Shown here piece by piece: positions 24,044 through 31,394 of a stretch of DNA of 35,817 bases (within the stretch, counting starts at the first letter, position 1; each line of letters begins with the position of its first letter). The stretch covers positions 1-35,817 of the forward strand of contig NZ_JALOAA010000020.1 in NCBI RefSeq assembly GCF_023229025.1, given 5' to 3'. The stretch is from Sulfurimonas sp. GTDB taxonomy: Bacteria; Campylobacterota; Campylobacteria; Campylobacterales; Sulfurimonadaceae. Below the pieces are notes generated by a model that did no database searches, was not told the DNA's origin, and saw only the letters and a list, made by a program, of their open reading frames with translations. The position numbers were made by a program, and so were the translations under genes.

Positions 24044-27000
24044 ATGAAAATTTTATCTTTAGACTTAGGTGTTACTTCTTGTGGGTATTCTGTAATGCAA
24101 GAGCTTGAAAAAAACAGTTATTCTCTTTTAGACTATGGTGTAGTAATGCGTGACAACCCTCATGATGGTGGTACTCAACAAGAGAGGCGAGAGAAAAAAC
24201 AGTCTAGAAGTCTACTTGATAAGAAAAAAAAGAGAATTAAAAGTATAAAGCAGCTCTTTACTTCTCACAATCTTATCTATAAAGAAAAAAACAGATACGA
24301 TATTTGGAAATTAAGAGCAATAGATGCGTTCGAGAGAAAACTTGATAATGATGAGCTATTTGCAATATTTAGATTCATGGCAAAACATAGAGGATATAAG
24401 TCACTAAAAATAGAAGATTTAATAGCCGAGCTTGAAGCAAAAGAAAAAATTGGTGATTGCCAGAGCGATGAGATTCAAGTGCCAAAAGATTTAGAGAAAT
24501 TTTCAGAAACACTAGCATATCTAGATGCACTAAAGTGTAAACACAAAGATAAAACTGCCGCGCAAATTATCTGGGAATTGGAGTCTAAAAAAGAGAGTCC
24601 AACTTTTAGAAATCATGGTAATTATCGCTACATGATACGCAGAGAAGATATAAAAAAAGAGATAGAGAAAATCTTAGAAGCTCAACAAAAGTTTGATTTT
24701 TTTGAAAGTGATGAGTTGGCTACTAAGTTTGCTAATGAAGTGATAAATATCATCATTCCACAAGAGGCTGTTACGCTAAATCCAGAAAATATCAATAAAT
24801 GTCTAATCTACAAAGATGAGATATCTGCACCTCTTTTTTCATACTCATTTGATATGTTTCAACTCTATAAGTTACTTGGAGATTTGAAGATTGACGGTGC
24901 AAGTGCAACTTTAGAGCAAAAAGAGCAGTTGCGTGAAGCACTTTTAGAAGATATAAATAGTTTAAAGTGTAAAAGCTCTTATAGTGTAAAAGATTTTAAA
25001 AAGATACTAGGAATTGATAATGAATATGTAAAAATCAATAATTTTCAAGAGTATAAAATGCTTAAAGGAAAAAAAGAAGCGAACACTCTTGTTAAGTTTA
25101 ACTTTCTTCCCTCTTTTAAAAAACTAAACAATGACATCTTAAATACTATTTTGAGAGAAAAATCAGTTGTGGAAATTTTTGATGCAATTGCAACAGAGAT
25201 ACATCTAAATGTAAACCCTGAAAAACTTTTAACAAACATCGAAATACTTTTTAAAAAATACAACCTTGAGTTTTCTAAAGATGAAACAAGAGACTTTACA
25301 CTTGCTCTGCATAAAAACAAAGTTAGTGGAACATCTAACTACTCTATAAAAGCCTTAAAAGATTTAACTGTATTGATACAAGAAGGTAAAAATGAGAGTA
25401 ATGCGAAAGAGATTTTAGGAGTTAGTAAAAGTGAGAATTACTCCCATTTTCTAAAAGGTATTAGATACCTAAAACCTCAAAGCAAAGATGGAAAACTGCA
25501 GTATGAAATAGATGAAAATCGTATCTCTAACCATGTTGTAAAATCTCTAGTTTCATGGGCACTTAGGGTTATAATCGACTTGCATGACAAATATGGATCT
25601 TTTGATATTATCAAGCTAGAATCGACAAGAGAGCTCTCGCAACCTGATGATGTAAAAAGAGATATCAAAGCAGCAAACGATAGAAATGAAAAGGAGTGGC
25701 AAGAGTTAATCGAAAAATATAAAAAACATTTTGAAGCAAAGGAATTAAACCCTCAAAACAACAAAGAGTACCTTCTAAAGCTAAAACTTTGGGAGCAACA
25801 AAGGGAGCTAGGAATCTATTCACACAAACCACTTAGTATTGATGAAGTCTTGAGTGATAAAACAGAGATTGAGCACATTGTTCCTCGTGCATGTGGCGGA
25901 AGCAATGCAGAGTATAACAAAGCTCTTGATTTAAAAGATGAAAATGCTAAAAAAGGCAACAAGTTACCACTTGATTATTTAAGTGGAGACAAAAGAGAGA
26001 TTTACATCAACTTTGTAGAAGAGCTGAAAAAAGGCTACAAGATAAATATGAAGAAAAAAATAAATCTCTTAGCCGAGAGCTTAGATAAAACCTTTAAAGA
26101 GGTAAAAGATGATGTATCGCTCCATGCAACAAGCTATACTGAAAAACTTTTGGGTGAGATTTTAAAACGCTACTACCCTTTTACAGACAGGCTCAAAGAA
26201 AATCAAAGAGCGATGTCTATCTCTGGGCGTGCTACAAGTTACCTAAGACGCATACTAAGTGTCGACAACAAGTCCCGTGATACAAACTTTCATCATGCCG
26301 AAGATGCAATTCTTCTGGGACTAATGAGTAAATCTTACTTGCAAAATATATCTACAAATTTTGAGAAAAATTACGAACTTACCGAACAAAATGCAAAAGA
26401 GAACTTTAAAAAGATTGTTCCACTCATAGAAGGAACCTCCCCAAATCATATAATTGCTCACATAAGAGAGAGTTACATGCAAAACATGGAAGAAAACCCG
26501 TTTTATAAAGTACTTGACGGCACGCTTAAAACTCCTGCATTTTGGGTCTCTAAAAAGCCGATAGGAACAAAAGCACATAATGAGACAATCCAGTCTAAAA
26601 AAAATCTGGCTTACTATGTACCTGTTGCTTCTCTGCTGGATAAAGTCAAGCCGAATCACAAAATGAGTACTGACGAGTTTTATCAAAAATTCAACAAAGA
26701 GATTTATGAAAAAATCCAAGTTGCCCAAGACAATCCAAAAGATTTCACAGCAAAAGTATTTGCACAAAAAAGAGATACCATCGTAAACATCTTAAACCAA
26801 TCAGCTTTTGCAAGTACAAAAGATGAGAAAGCCGAGCTTGATAAAAAGCTACGAGATGTCATGAGTGAGCCTCTATATGATGTAAACGGTAATGAGATAA
26901 GAAGAGTGAAGAGAGTTGGAGAAAAAGTTTCAATACCTATTAGAAATGGGGTCGCAGGAAATGCTCCTTCGATGCTAGCTATGAGATGCCAAGCTGAATC

Positions 27001-27397
27001 TGAAAATCGTCTCTTTACTCAAAGGATAGATTTTAAAGACAAAATTTTACTGGAGAAAAATGATGGCAGATTTATTGATATCTATAATAACGATTTAGTA
27101 GATATTTATACATTTGAAAAAAAAGAAGTTCTTTTAAAATTAACTGGGCTTTTAAGAACTTTTGTCATTAATGCAAAAGAGGACAAAATGTTAAAAGTAA
27201 AAAATCCAAAATTTCCAATCCGAGAAGATGCTCAACCAAAACAATATAACAATTATGTTGCTGTTAAAAAAATGTGTGGAATCAAAAAATACAAAACAGA
27301 TGCTACTGGAAAAGTTTTGGGATTTTACTATTTAGGAAGAGTTTTAGATGATGAAAAAGAGCTTTTTGCTAAAATATTGAGCTACAAGGCTTTATGA
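24044..27397 (+). CDS. cas9: CRISPR-associated endonuclease Cas9, type II-C
   Basis: RNA-guided double-strand DNA nuclease of 1117 residues, within the compact II-C size range. RuvC-I starts at once (ILSLDLGVTSCGY, D7). An Arg/Lys-rich bridge helix lies at about 50-75 (QERREKKQSRSLLDKKKKR). RuvC-II has E526 in IIKLESTREL. The HNH domain has H611 in EIEHIVPRACGGS and an Asn in YNKALDL, and RuvC-III has H751 and D754 in HHAEDAILLG. E610 stands where many Cas9s have Asp; other Cas9s share this change. The C-terminal third would contact the PAM. All nuclease residues seem intact, so it should be active. The stop overlaps the cas1 start (ATGA). No csn2 or cas4 follows, which supports II-C. Confidence 0.97.
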   Translation: MKILSLDLGVTSCGYSVMQELEKNSYSLLDYGVVMRDNPHDGGTQQERREKKQSRSLLDKKKKRIKSIKQLFTSHNLIYKEKNRYDIWKLRAIDAFERKLDNDELFAIFRFMAKHRGYKSLKIEDLIAELEAKEKIGDCQSDEIQVPKDLEKFSETLAYLDALKCKHKDKTAAQIIWELESKKESPTFRNHGNYRYMIRREDIKKEIEKILEAQQKFDFFESDELATKFANEVINIIIPQEAVTLNPENINKCLIYKDEISAPLFSYSFDMFQLYKLLGDLKIDGASATLEQKEQLREALLEDINSLKCKSSYSVKDFKKILGIDNEYVKINNFQEYKMLKGKKEANTLVKFNFLPSFKKLNNDILNTILREKSVVEIFDAIATEIHLNVNPEKLLTNIEILFKKYNLEFSKDETRDFTLALHKNKVSGTSNYSIKALKDLTVLIQEGKNESNAKEILGVSKSENYSHFLKGIRYLKPQSKDGKLQYEIDENRISNHVVKSLVSWALRVIIDLHDKYGSFDIIKLESTRELSQPDDVKRDIKAANDRNEKEWQELIEKYKKHFEAKELNPQNNKEYLLKLKLWEQQRELGIYSHKPLSIDEVLSDKTEIEHIVPRACGGSNAEYNKALDLKDENAKKGNKLPLDYLSGDKREIYINFVEELKKGYKINMKKKINLLAESLDKTFKEVKDDVSLHATSYTEKLLGEILKRYYPFTDRLKENQRAMSISGRATSYLRRILSVDNKSRDTNFHHAEDAILLGLMSKSYLQNISTNFEKNYELTEQNAKENFKKIVPLIEGTSPNHIIAHIRESYMQNMEENPFYKVLDGTLKTPAFWVSKKPIGTKAHNETIQSKKNLAYYVPVASLLDKVKPNHKMSTDEFYQKFNKEIYEKIQVAQDNPKDFTAKVFAQKRDTIVNILNQSAFASTKDEKAELDKKLRDVMSEPLYDVNGNEIRRVKRVGEKVSIPIRNGVAGNAPSMLAMRCQAESENRLFTQRIDFKDKILLEKNDGRFIDIYNNDLVDIYTFEKKEVLLKLTGLLRTFVINAKEDKMLKVKNPKFPIREDAQPKQYNNYVAVKKMCGIKKYKTDATGKVLGFYYLGRVLDDEKELFAKILSYKAL

Positions 27398-28320
27398 TGA
27401 GCTGGCGTTCTATCTTCATAACAAAACCTTGCAAGATACACATAGAACACGACAACCTTATCGTAAGCAACGATGATGGAGATAACTTAGTTACTCTTGA
27501 TAGTATCGCCTCTATTGTTATAGAGACGACAAGAGCAACTATCACTACCTATGCTATCTCCAAGCTTGCCGAAGCAGATGTTGCCGTTTTATATGTAGAT
27601 AAAAAGTACAATTTAAACGCTATTACCCTCCCCTTTCACACACACTCTACTTTTTCAAAAATTGTACACTCACAGATAGATATATCAAAGCCACTTAAAA
27701 AAAAGCTTTGGCAAGAAGTAGTTAAAGCAAAAGTCAATAATCAAGCAGCAGTTTTAAACTATTTTAACAGAGAAAAATCTTCTAAAATTCTCTTCGGGTA
27801 TGCAAAGAGTATCAGGTCAAATGATGAAGAAAATGTAGAAGCAAAAGCAGCAAGAATCTACTGGAGCGAACTTTTTGAAAACTTCGCAAGAGTTCAAAAA
27901 GGAGCTGATGATGTACGAAACGCTTCACTTAACTACTGCTATGCCATTGTAAGAAGTGCGATTGCCAGATCACTTACAAACGCAGGACTTATGCCATCTT
28001 TTGGGATTCATCATCAAAACTATTTCAACGCTTTTAATCTTGCAGACGACATGATAGAGCCATATAGAGCTTTTGTGGATCTACATGTAAAACTGACTCT
28101 TCTAAAATATGATGATGAGGTCCTAACTAGTCAAATGAAACAAGAATTCGTCAATATTTTAAACTTAGAGTACGCAACTATAAACGGAGGTCTTAGTAAT
28201 CTAAGAACAGCAATAGATACAACAATCCAATCACTACAAAAGTGTGTACTTCAAAAAGAGATAGCCTGTTTAATGCTCCCAAGCATTAACTTTGAAAAGT
28301 ATGAAGATGAGTGCTTATAG
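27394..28320 (+). CDS. cas1: CRISPR integrase Cas1
   Basis: Metal-dependent integrase that, with Cas2, inserts new spacers. The 308-residue protein has E149 in NVEAKAARIYW, H206 in FGIHHQNYFN and the acidic stretch LADDMIEPYRAF as the catalytic residues. The N-terminal beta domain includes SIASIVIETTRATITTYAISKLAE. The start is one of two adjacent ATG codons (27394 or 27397). The first overlaps the cas9 stop. The end overlaps cas2 by about 20 bases. All active-site residues are present, so adaptation is probably possible. Confidence 0.97.
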   Translation: MMSWRSIFITKPCKIHIEHDNLIVSNDDGDNLVTLDSIASIVIETTRATITTYAISKLAEADVAVLYVDKKYNLNAITLPFHTHSTFSKIVHSQIDISKPLKKKLWQEVVKAKVNNQAAVLNYFNREKSSKILFGYAKSIRSNDEENVEAKAARIYWSELFENFARVQKGADDVRNASLNYCYAIVRSAIARSLTNAGLMPSFGIHHQNYFNAFNLADDMIEPYRAFVDLHVKLTLLKYDDEVLTSQMKQEFVNILNLEYATINGGLSNLRTAIDTTIQSLQKCVLQKEIACLMLPSINFEKYEDECL

Positions 28321-28639
28321 ATTTATGTGGCTAATGGTAATGTTTGATATGCCGACCGATACGAAAAAAGCAAGAAAAAAGTATCGTTATTTACGCGGTG
28401 AACTTTTAAAAGAAGGGTACATGATGATGCAGTTTTCCATATACATTCGCTCTTTTCACTCTTACGAGTCAACTCTAAATGGAAAAAAAAGACTCAAAGA
28501 TTTTATAGCTTCAAATATTGCAAAAGGAAGTATAAGGATGATAATGTTTACAGATAAGCAGTTTGGAAATATGGATATAATCGTAGGTACAAAAGAAGAA
28601 AATGAAAAGAATGCACCAAAACAACTATTGCTATTTTGA
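28301..28639 (+). CDS. cas2: CRISPR adaptation protein Cas2
   Basis: Small ferredoxin-fold protein that forms the core of the Cas1-Cas2 integration complex. The 112-residue product has the N-terminal strand with the acidic residue (WLMVMFDMPTDTKKARKKYRYLR) and the LLKEGYMMMQFSIYIRSF stretch typical of type II Cas2. ATG 28301 or 28307 are equally possible starts, both inside cas1; an in-frame TTG at 28292 is less likely. The last 20 or so bases also encode, on the other strand, the predicted terminal hairpin of the tracrRNA, so the two genes overlap tail to tail. Confidence 0.94.
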   Translation: MKMSAYRFMWLMVMFDMPTDTKKARKKYRYLRGELLKEGYMMMQFSIYIRSFHSYESTLNGKKRLKDFIASNIAKGSIRMIMFTDKQFGNMDIIVGTKEENEKNAPKQLLLF

Positions 28640-28718
28640 TGATTCCAAAATCTCCTACGACAATAAAGCCGAAGGATTATTTTAAGTCCCGCTACACAAA
28701 CCCCTTTGTGCTAAAACA
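28605..28718 (-). ncRNA. Predicted tracrRNA
   Basis: Read on the minus strand from about 28718. First comes the anti-repeat (28717-28679): its bases 28716-28697 are identical for 20 positions to the plus-strand repeat, and so complementary to the crRNA repeat. After a bulge a second match (GGG then CTTAAAA) completes it. Next is a hairpin at 28676-28653, UCCU-U-CGGC, six-base loop, GUCG-U-AGGA. Last is a nine-pair hairpin at 28638-28617 (CAAAAUAGC, loop AAUA, GUUGUUUUG) followed by a U-rich stretch. The order matches II-C tracrRNAs. The 5' end is set by the promoter at 28725-28754; the 3' end is approximate. Confidence 0.85.
28617..28638 (-). terminator. 3' hairpin of tracrRNA, overlapping the cas2 stop
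   Basis: Arms CAAAATAGC and GTTGTTTTG pair over nine positions (two G-U) around AATA. On the minus strand a pyrimidine-rich tract (TTCTTTTCATTTTCTTC) follows some bases later. The hairpin includes the last codons and first two stop bases of cas2. Termination is likely but the U tract is not immediate. Confidence 0.5.
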
Positions 28719-28724
28719 ACAGAT

Positions 28725-28754
28725 ATTGTACTCAAAAACAAGACAAAAAGTCAA
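28725..28754 (-). promoter_or_regulatory. Promoter of the tracrRNA
   Basis: On the minus strand TTGACT (28754-28749), an 18-base spacer and TACAAT (28730-28725) form a good sigma70 promoter. The expected start, six or seven bases downstream, falls one or two bases before the anti-repeat. The fit between promoter and RNA start is strong support for the tracrRNA call. Confidence 0.78.
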
Positions 28755-28786
28755 ATTTTATCACTCGCTATCTTCTCTTTTGCCCC

Positions 28787-28806
28787 ACTACAAAGGGCTA
28801 TGCAAG
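28787..28806 (-). repeat. Possible decayed repeat remnant beside the array
   Basis: Minus-strand CTTGCATAGCCCTTTGTAGT matches the repeat's inner CCTGCAAACCCCTTTGTGCT at 15 of 20 positions in the same orientation. It lies five bases beyond the last full repeat without a spacer, as if a deletion had fused it. Chance resemblance is possible. Confidence 0.3.
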
Positions 28807-28811
28807 ACCCT

Positions 28812-29705
28812 ATTTTAGCACAAAGGGGTTTGCAGGGGTCTTAAAACATAACACTTTATCTAATTCTACAAATACATATTTTAGCACAAAGGGGTTTGCA
28901 GGGGTCTTAAAACACAGTTTGAACCATTTGAAGATATGGCAATATTTTAGCACAAAGGGGTTTGCAGGGGTCTTAAAACAAAGTTAGGTTTGAGGATGTC
29001 GCTGTATATATTTTAGCACAAAGGGGTTTGCAGGGGTCTTAAAACACTGGTAAGTACAGGACATTTACAAATTGGATTTTAGCACAAAGGGGTTTGCAGG
29101 GGTCTTAAAACTGAGCCTGCGAACAAGTGCAAAAACAGAGCATTTTAGCACAAAGGGGTTTGCAGGGGTCTTAAAACAAAGTTGCTATCACTAAAGTCGC
29201 TACCTCTATTTTAGCACAAAGGGGTTTGCAGGGGTCTTAAAACAAACGTACCTCTAGAGCTTCGTCTAAAACCATTTTAGCACAAAGGGGTTTGCAGGGG
29301 TCTTAAAACTGCAACTGCATTACAATACTTGTCTTGATTATTTTAGCACAAAGGGGTTTGCAGGGGTCTTAAAACTGATACACCTTTCATACAAACTTCA
29401 AATTCATTTTAGCACAAAGGGGTTTGCAGGGGTCTTAAAACCATCTGCTTATTATTATCGAGAGTATCTTTATTTTAGCACAAAGGGGTTTGCAGGGGTC
29501 TTAAAACATCTTTTTGGAAAAGGCTCTTGGAAAAACAATTTTAGCACAAAGGGGTTTGCAGGGGTCTTAAAACTTTTAAAAGTTGATATATGCGTACAGA
29601 ATAATTTTAGCACAAAGGGGTTTGCAGGGGTCTTAAAACTCTTCGATGCCAAGAGCCTCATCAACCGCCATTTTAGCACAAAGGGGTTTGCAGGGGTCTT
29701 AAAAC
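28812..29705 (-). CRISPR. Type II-C CRISPR array, 14 repeats and 13 spacers
   Basis: Fourteen repeats of 36 bp recur every 66 bp exactly, from 28812 to 29705. All copies read the same, and every spacer is 30 bp. On the plus strand the repeat begins ATTTTAGCACAAAGGGG and ends GGGGTCTTAAAAC. In the crRNA sense (minus) it begins GTTTTAAGACCCC and ends TTTGTGCTAAAAT, close to the Campylobacter pattern. The final TGCTAAAAT is an extended -10 box at each spacer edge. The array is thus read toward cas2 and the tracrRNA. No repeat within the array is degenerate. Spacers share no obvious sequence. Confidence 0.98.
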
Positions 29706-29800
29706 ACTAAATTTACGACACAACTAACTTTTCATCTTAAGTGTTTTTTCACATCATTATTGTCATACTATTTGAAGCAGCTTTTTATTAGGAGGCGAAG
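29706..29800. other. Spacer region between the array and the multicopper oxidase gene
   Basis: Ninety-five AT-rich bases. On the minus strand this is the upstream flank of the first crRNA-sense repeat and so the candidate leader end. On the plus strand it holds a possible -10 (TACTAT, about 29767) and the full AGGAGG ribosome binding site at 29792-29797 for the oxidase gene. No further gene is seen. Confidence 0.4.
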
Positions 29801-31306
29801 ATGAATAGGAGAAATTTTTTATACTCTTTCTCTTTTTCGGCAGCAGCGGCTATTTTAGGCGGTTGTGAAAAAGGGTCTGAGAAAAATAGTAGGCTTGATA
29901 ACAAAATTGATGAAGCTAAAAAAGCACTTCAGGAATCTCCAAAAAATATTGCGGAAGATAAGCTTAAATCTTTTACTTCGGAGCTAAAAATTCCCAAAGA
30001 GATTGATTTTGAGCATATTGCAAAAGCAAAATTTACCGCCCAAAAAAGTCTTGCCGCTCTATATAAAGAGAAAAAAACAGACCTCTTAACATTTCAAGGC
30101 GACCTGCCAAATCCTACAATTCGGATTAAAAAGGGGGATGATTTTGAGCTCGATTTTACCAACGGCCTTGAAAAACCGACTATCGTTCACTGGCACGGTC
30201 TGTTAGTACCTGAGACAATGGACGGACATCCAAAGGACTCTATTGCTACAAATATGACAAAAGAGTACAAATACCGAGTCAATCAAAGTGCGGGAACATT
30301 CTGGTACCATACTCATCCGCACGGCAGAACCGGAGAGGAGATATACTACGGACTTGCCGGTCTTTACATCGTAGAAGATGAAAACGAGAAGAGATTAAAT
30401 CTTCCATCTGGTGAATTTGAACTGCCTCTAATCATACAAGATAGAAGGTTTGACAAAGAGGGTAATCTTATCTATAAAGAGACTAAGCAGGACAATGTCG
30501 GAGTTTTAGGCGATGTTGTCATGGTAAACTCGACTCCACACCCCTATAAAAATGTTAAAAACACAAAATATCGCCTTAGAATTCTAAACGGCTCAAGTGC
30601 TAGAGTATACAAACTTGCCTTTGAGGGCATAGAGGAGTTCACGTTAATCGGAACTGACGGTGGACTTCTTGAAGAGCCTATAGTCGTAAAAGATATTTTA
30701 ATCGCAGTAGCAGAGCGCATAGATATCATCGTTGATTTTAAAGATAAAAAAGTAGGTGATAGCGTAATGCTAAAAACTCTGGGGTTTAAAGAGGGCAGCA
30801 TTATTGGAACAAATACCGCTTATCCGGGCTTTGATGCGAAAATGGATATTATGAAGTTTCAAATCACGGAACTCTCAAACAGCACATCCGCTTTGCCTGC
30901 AAAACTCAATACTATCCGCAAAATGAAAGAGTCTGATGCTACAAACAGTAGAACTATTACGATGGAGGTAATAAAAGGCGGTATCTGGACTTTAAACAGA
31001 AAACCTTATGATATACATAGAGTCGATGAGAGGGTTAAGCTTGACTCAACCGAGATTTGGATACTTAAAAACAGTGTACATATGGCACACCCTTTTCACA
31101 TGCATGGGGTTCAATTTCAAGTACTTGATAGAACAAGCAAGATAGATTTTCCGACCGACAAGGGGTGGAAAGATACCGTTCTTGTCATGCCAACGGAGAC
31201 TGTTCGCATTATAGTAAAGTTTACAATACCGGGCTTATTTGTTCATCACTGCCATATACTAGAGCATGAAGATCACTCCATGATGGCAAATTTTTTAGTA
31301 GAATAA
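29801..31306 (+). CDS. Multicopper oxidase with Tat and lipoprotein signals
   Basis: Periplasmic laccase/CueO-type oxidase of 501 residues that couples oxidation of Cu(I), Fe(II) or another substrate to reduction of O2 to water. The N-terminus has R3-R4 in RRNFL (Tat) and ILGGC with C22 as a possible lipid-bearing Cys. All four copper motifs are present: HWHG (130-133), WYHTHPHG (from 169), HPFHMHG in the third domain and HHCHILEHEDHSM at the end. The His pattern is complete, so activity is expected. It has no long Met-rich insert, unlike CueO. A long helical spacer (residues 30-95) separates the anchor from the first cupredoxin domain. It has no obvious tie to the CRISPR locus. Confidence 0.92.
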   Translation: MNRRNFLYSFSFSAAAAILGGCEKGSEKNSRLDNKIDEAKKALQESPKNIAEDKLKSFTSELKIPKEIDFEHIAKAKFTAQKSLAALYKEKKTDLLTFQGDLPNPTIRIKKGDDFELDFTNGLEKPTIVHWHGLLVPETMDGHPKDSIATNMTKEYKYRVNQSAGTFWYHTHPHGRTGEEIYYGLAGLYIVEDENEKRLNLPSGEFELPLIIQDRRFDKEGNLIYKETKQDNVGVLGDVVMVNSTPHPYKNVKNTKYRLRILNGSSARVYKLAFEGIEEFTLIGTDGGLLEEPIVVKDILIAVAERIDIIVDFKDKKVGDSVMLKTLGFKEGSIIGTNTAYPGFDAKMDIMKFQITELSNSTSALPAKLNTIRKMKESDATNSRTITMEVIKGGIWTLNRKPYDIHRVDERVKLDSTEIWILKNSVHMAHPFHMHGVQFQVLDRTSKIDFPTDKGWKDTVLVMPTETVRIIVKFTIPGLFVHHCHILEHEDHSMMANFLVE

Positions 31307-31356
31307 AAATTTAACAATTTTGCTAAGTGTGGATAGTTGTACCGAAGGAGCGTAAC

Positions 31357-31382
31357 GATATGCGGAACATCTTCCGCATATC
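31357..31382. terminator. Hairpin between the converging oxidase and rnj genes
   Basis: GATATGCGGAA (31357-31367) and TTCCGCATATC (31372-31382) pair perfectly over 11 bp with a CATC loop. It lies 50 bases after the oxidase stop and 12 bases beyond the rnj stop, so it could serve both strands. There is no T tract on either side, only AAAAATATT on the plus strand, so efficiency is uncertain. Confidence 0.55.
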
Positions 31383-31394
31383 AAAAATATTAAT

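Noticed and set aside
26321..26767. Minus-strand frame of 148 codons within cas9
   Set aside because: Shadow of cas9; Phe/Cys/Ile-rich composition with no domain.
24044..27397. Cas9 as inactivated because E610 replaces Asp before the HNH histidine
   Set aside because: H611, the Asn and all RuvC residues are present, and Glu occurs at this place in other Cas9 proteins.
28636..28818. Sixty-codon plus-strand reading frame between cas2 and the array
   Set aside because: It lies over the predicted tracrRNA and the first repeat, and has no recognisable protein content.
29470..29679. Minus-strand reading frame of 69 codons with repeated peptide TPANPFVLK
   Set aside because: The repetition is the CRISPR repeat itself translated; 66 bp is a multiple of three, so the frame stays open.
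31357..31382. Hairpin as a confident intrinsic terminator
   Set aside because: Stem is perfect but neither strand has a T tract after it; kept only at moderate confidence.
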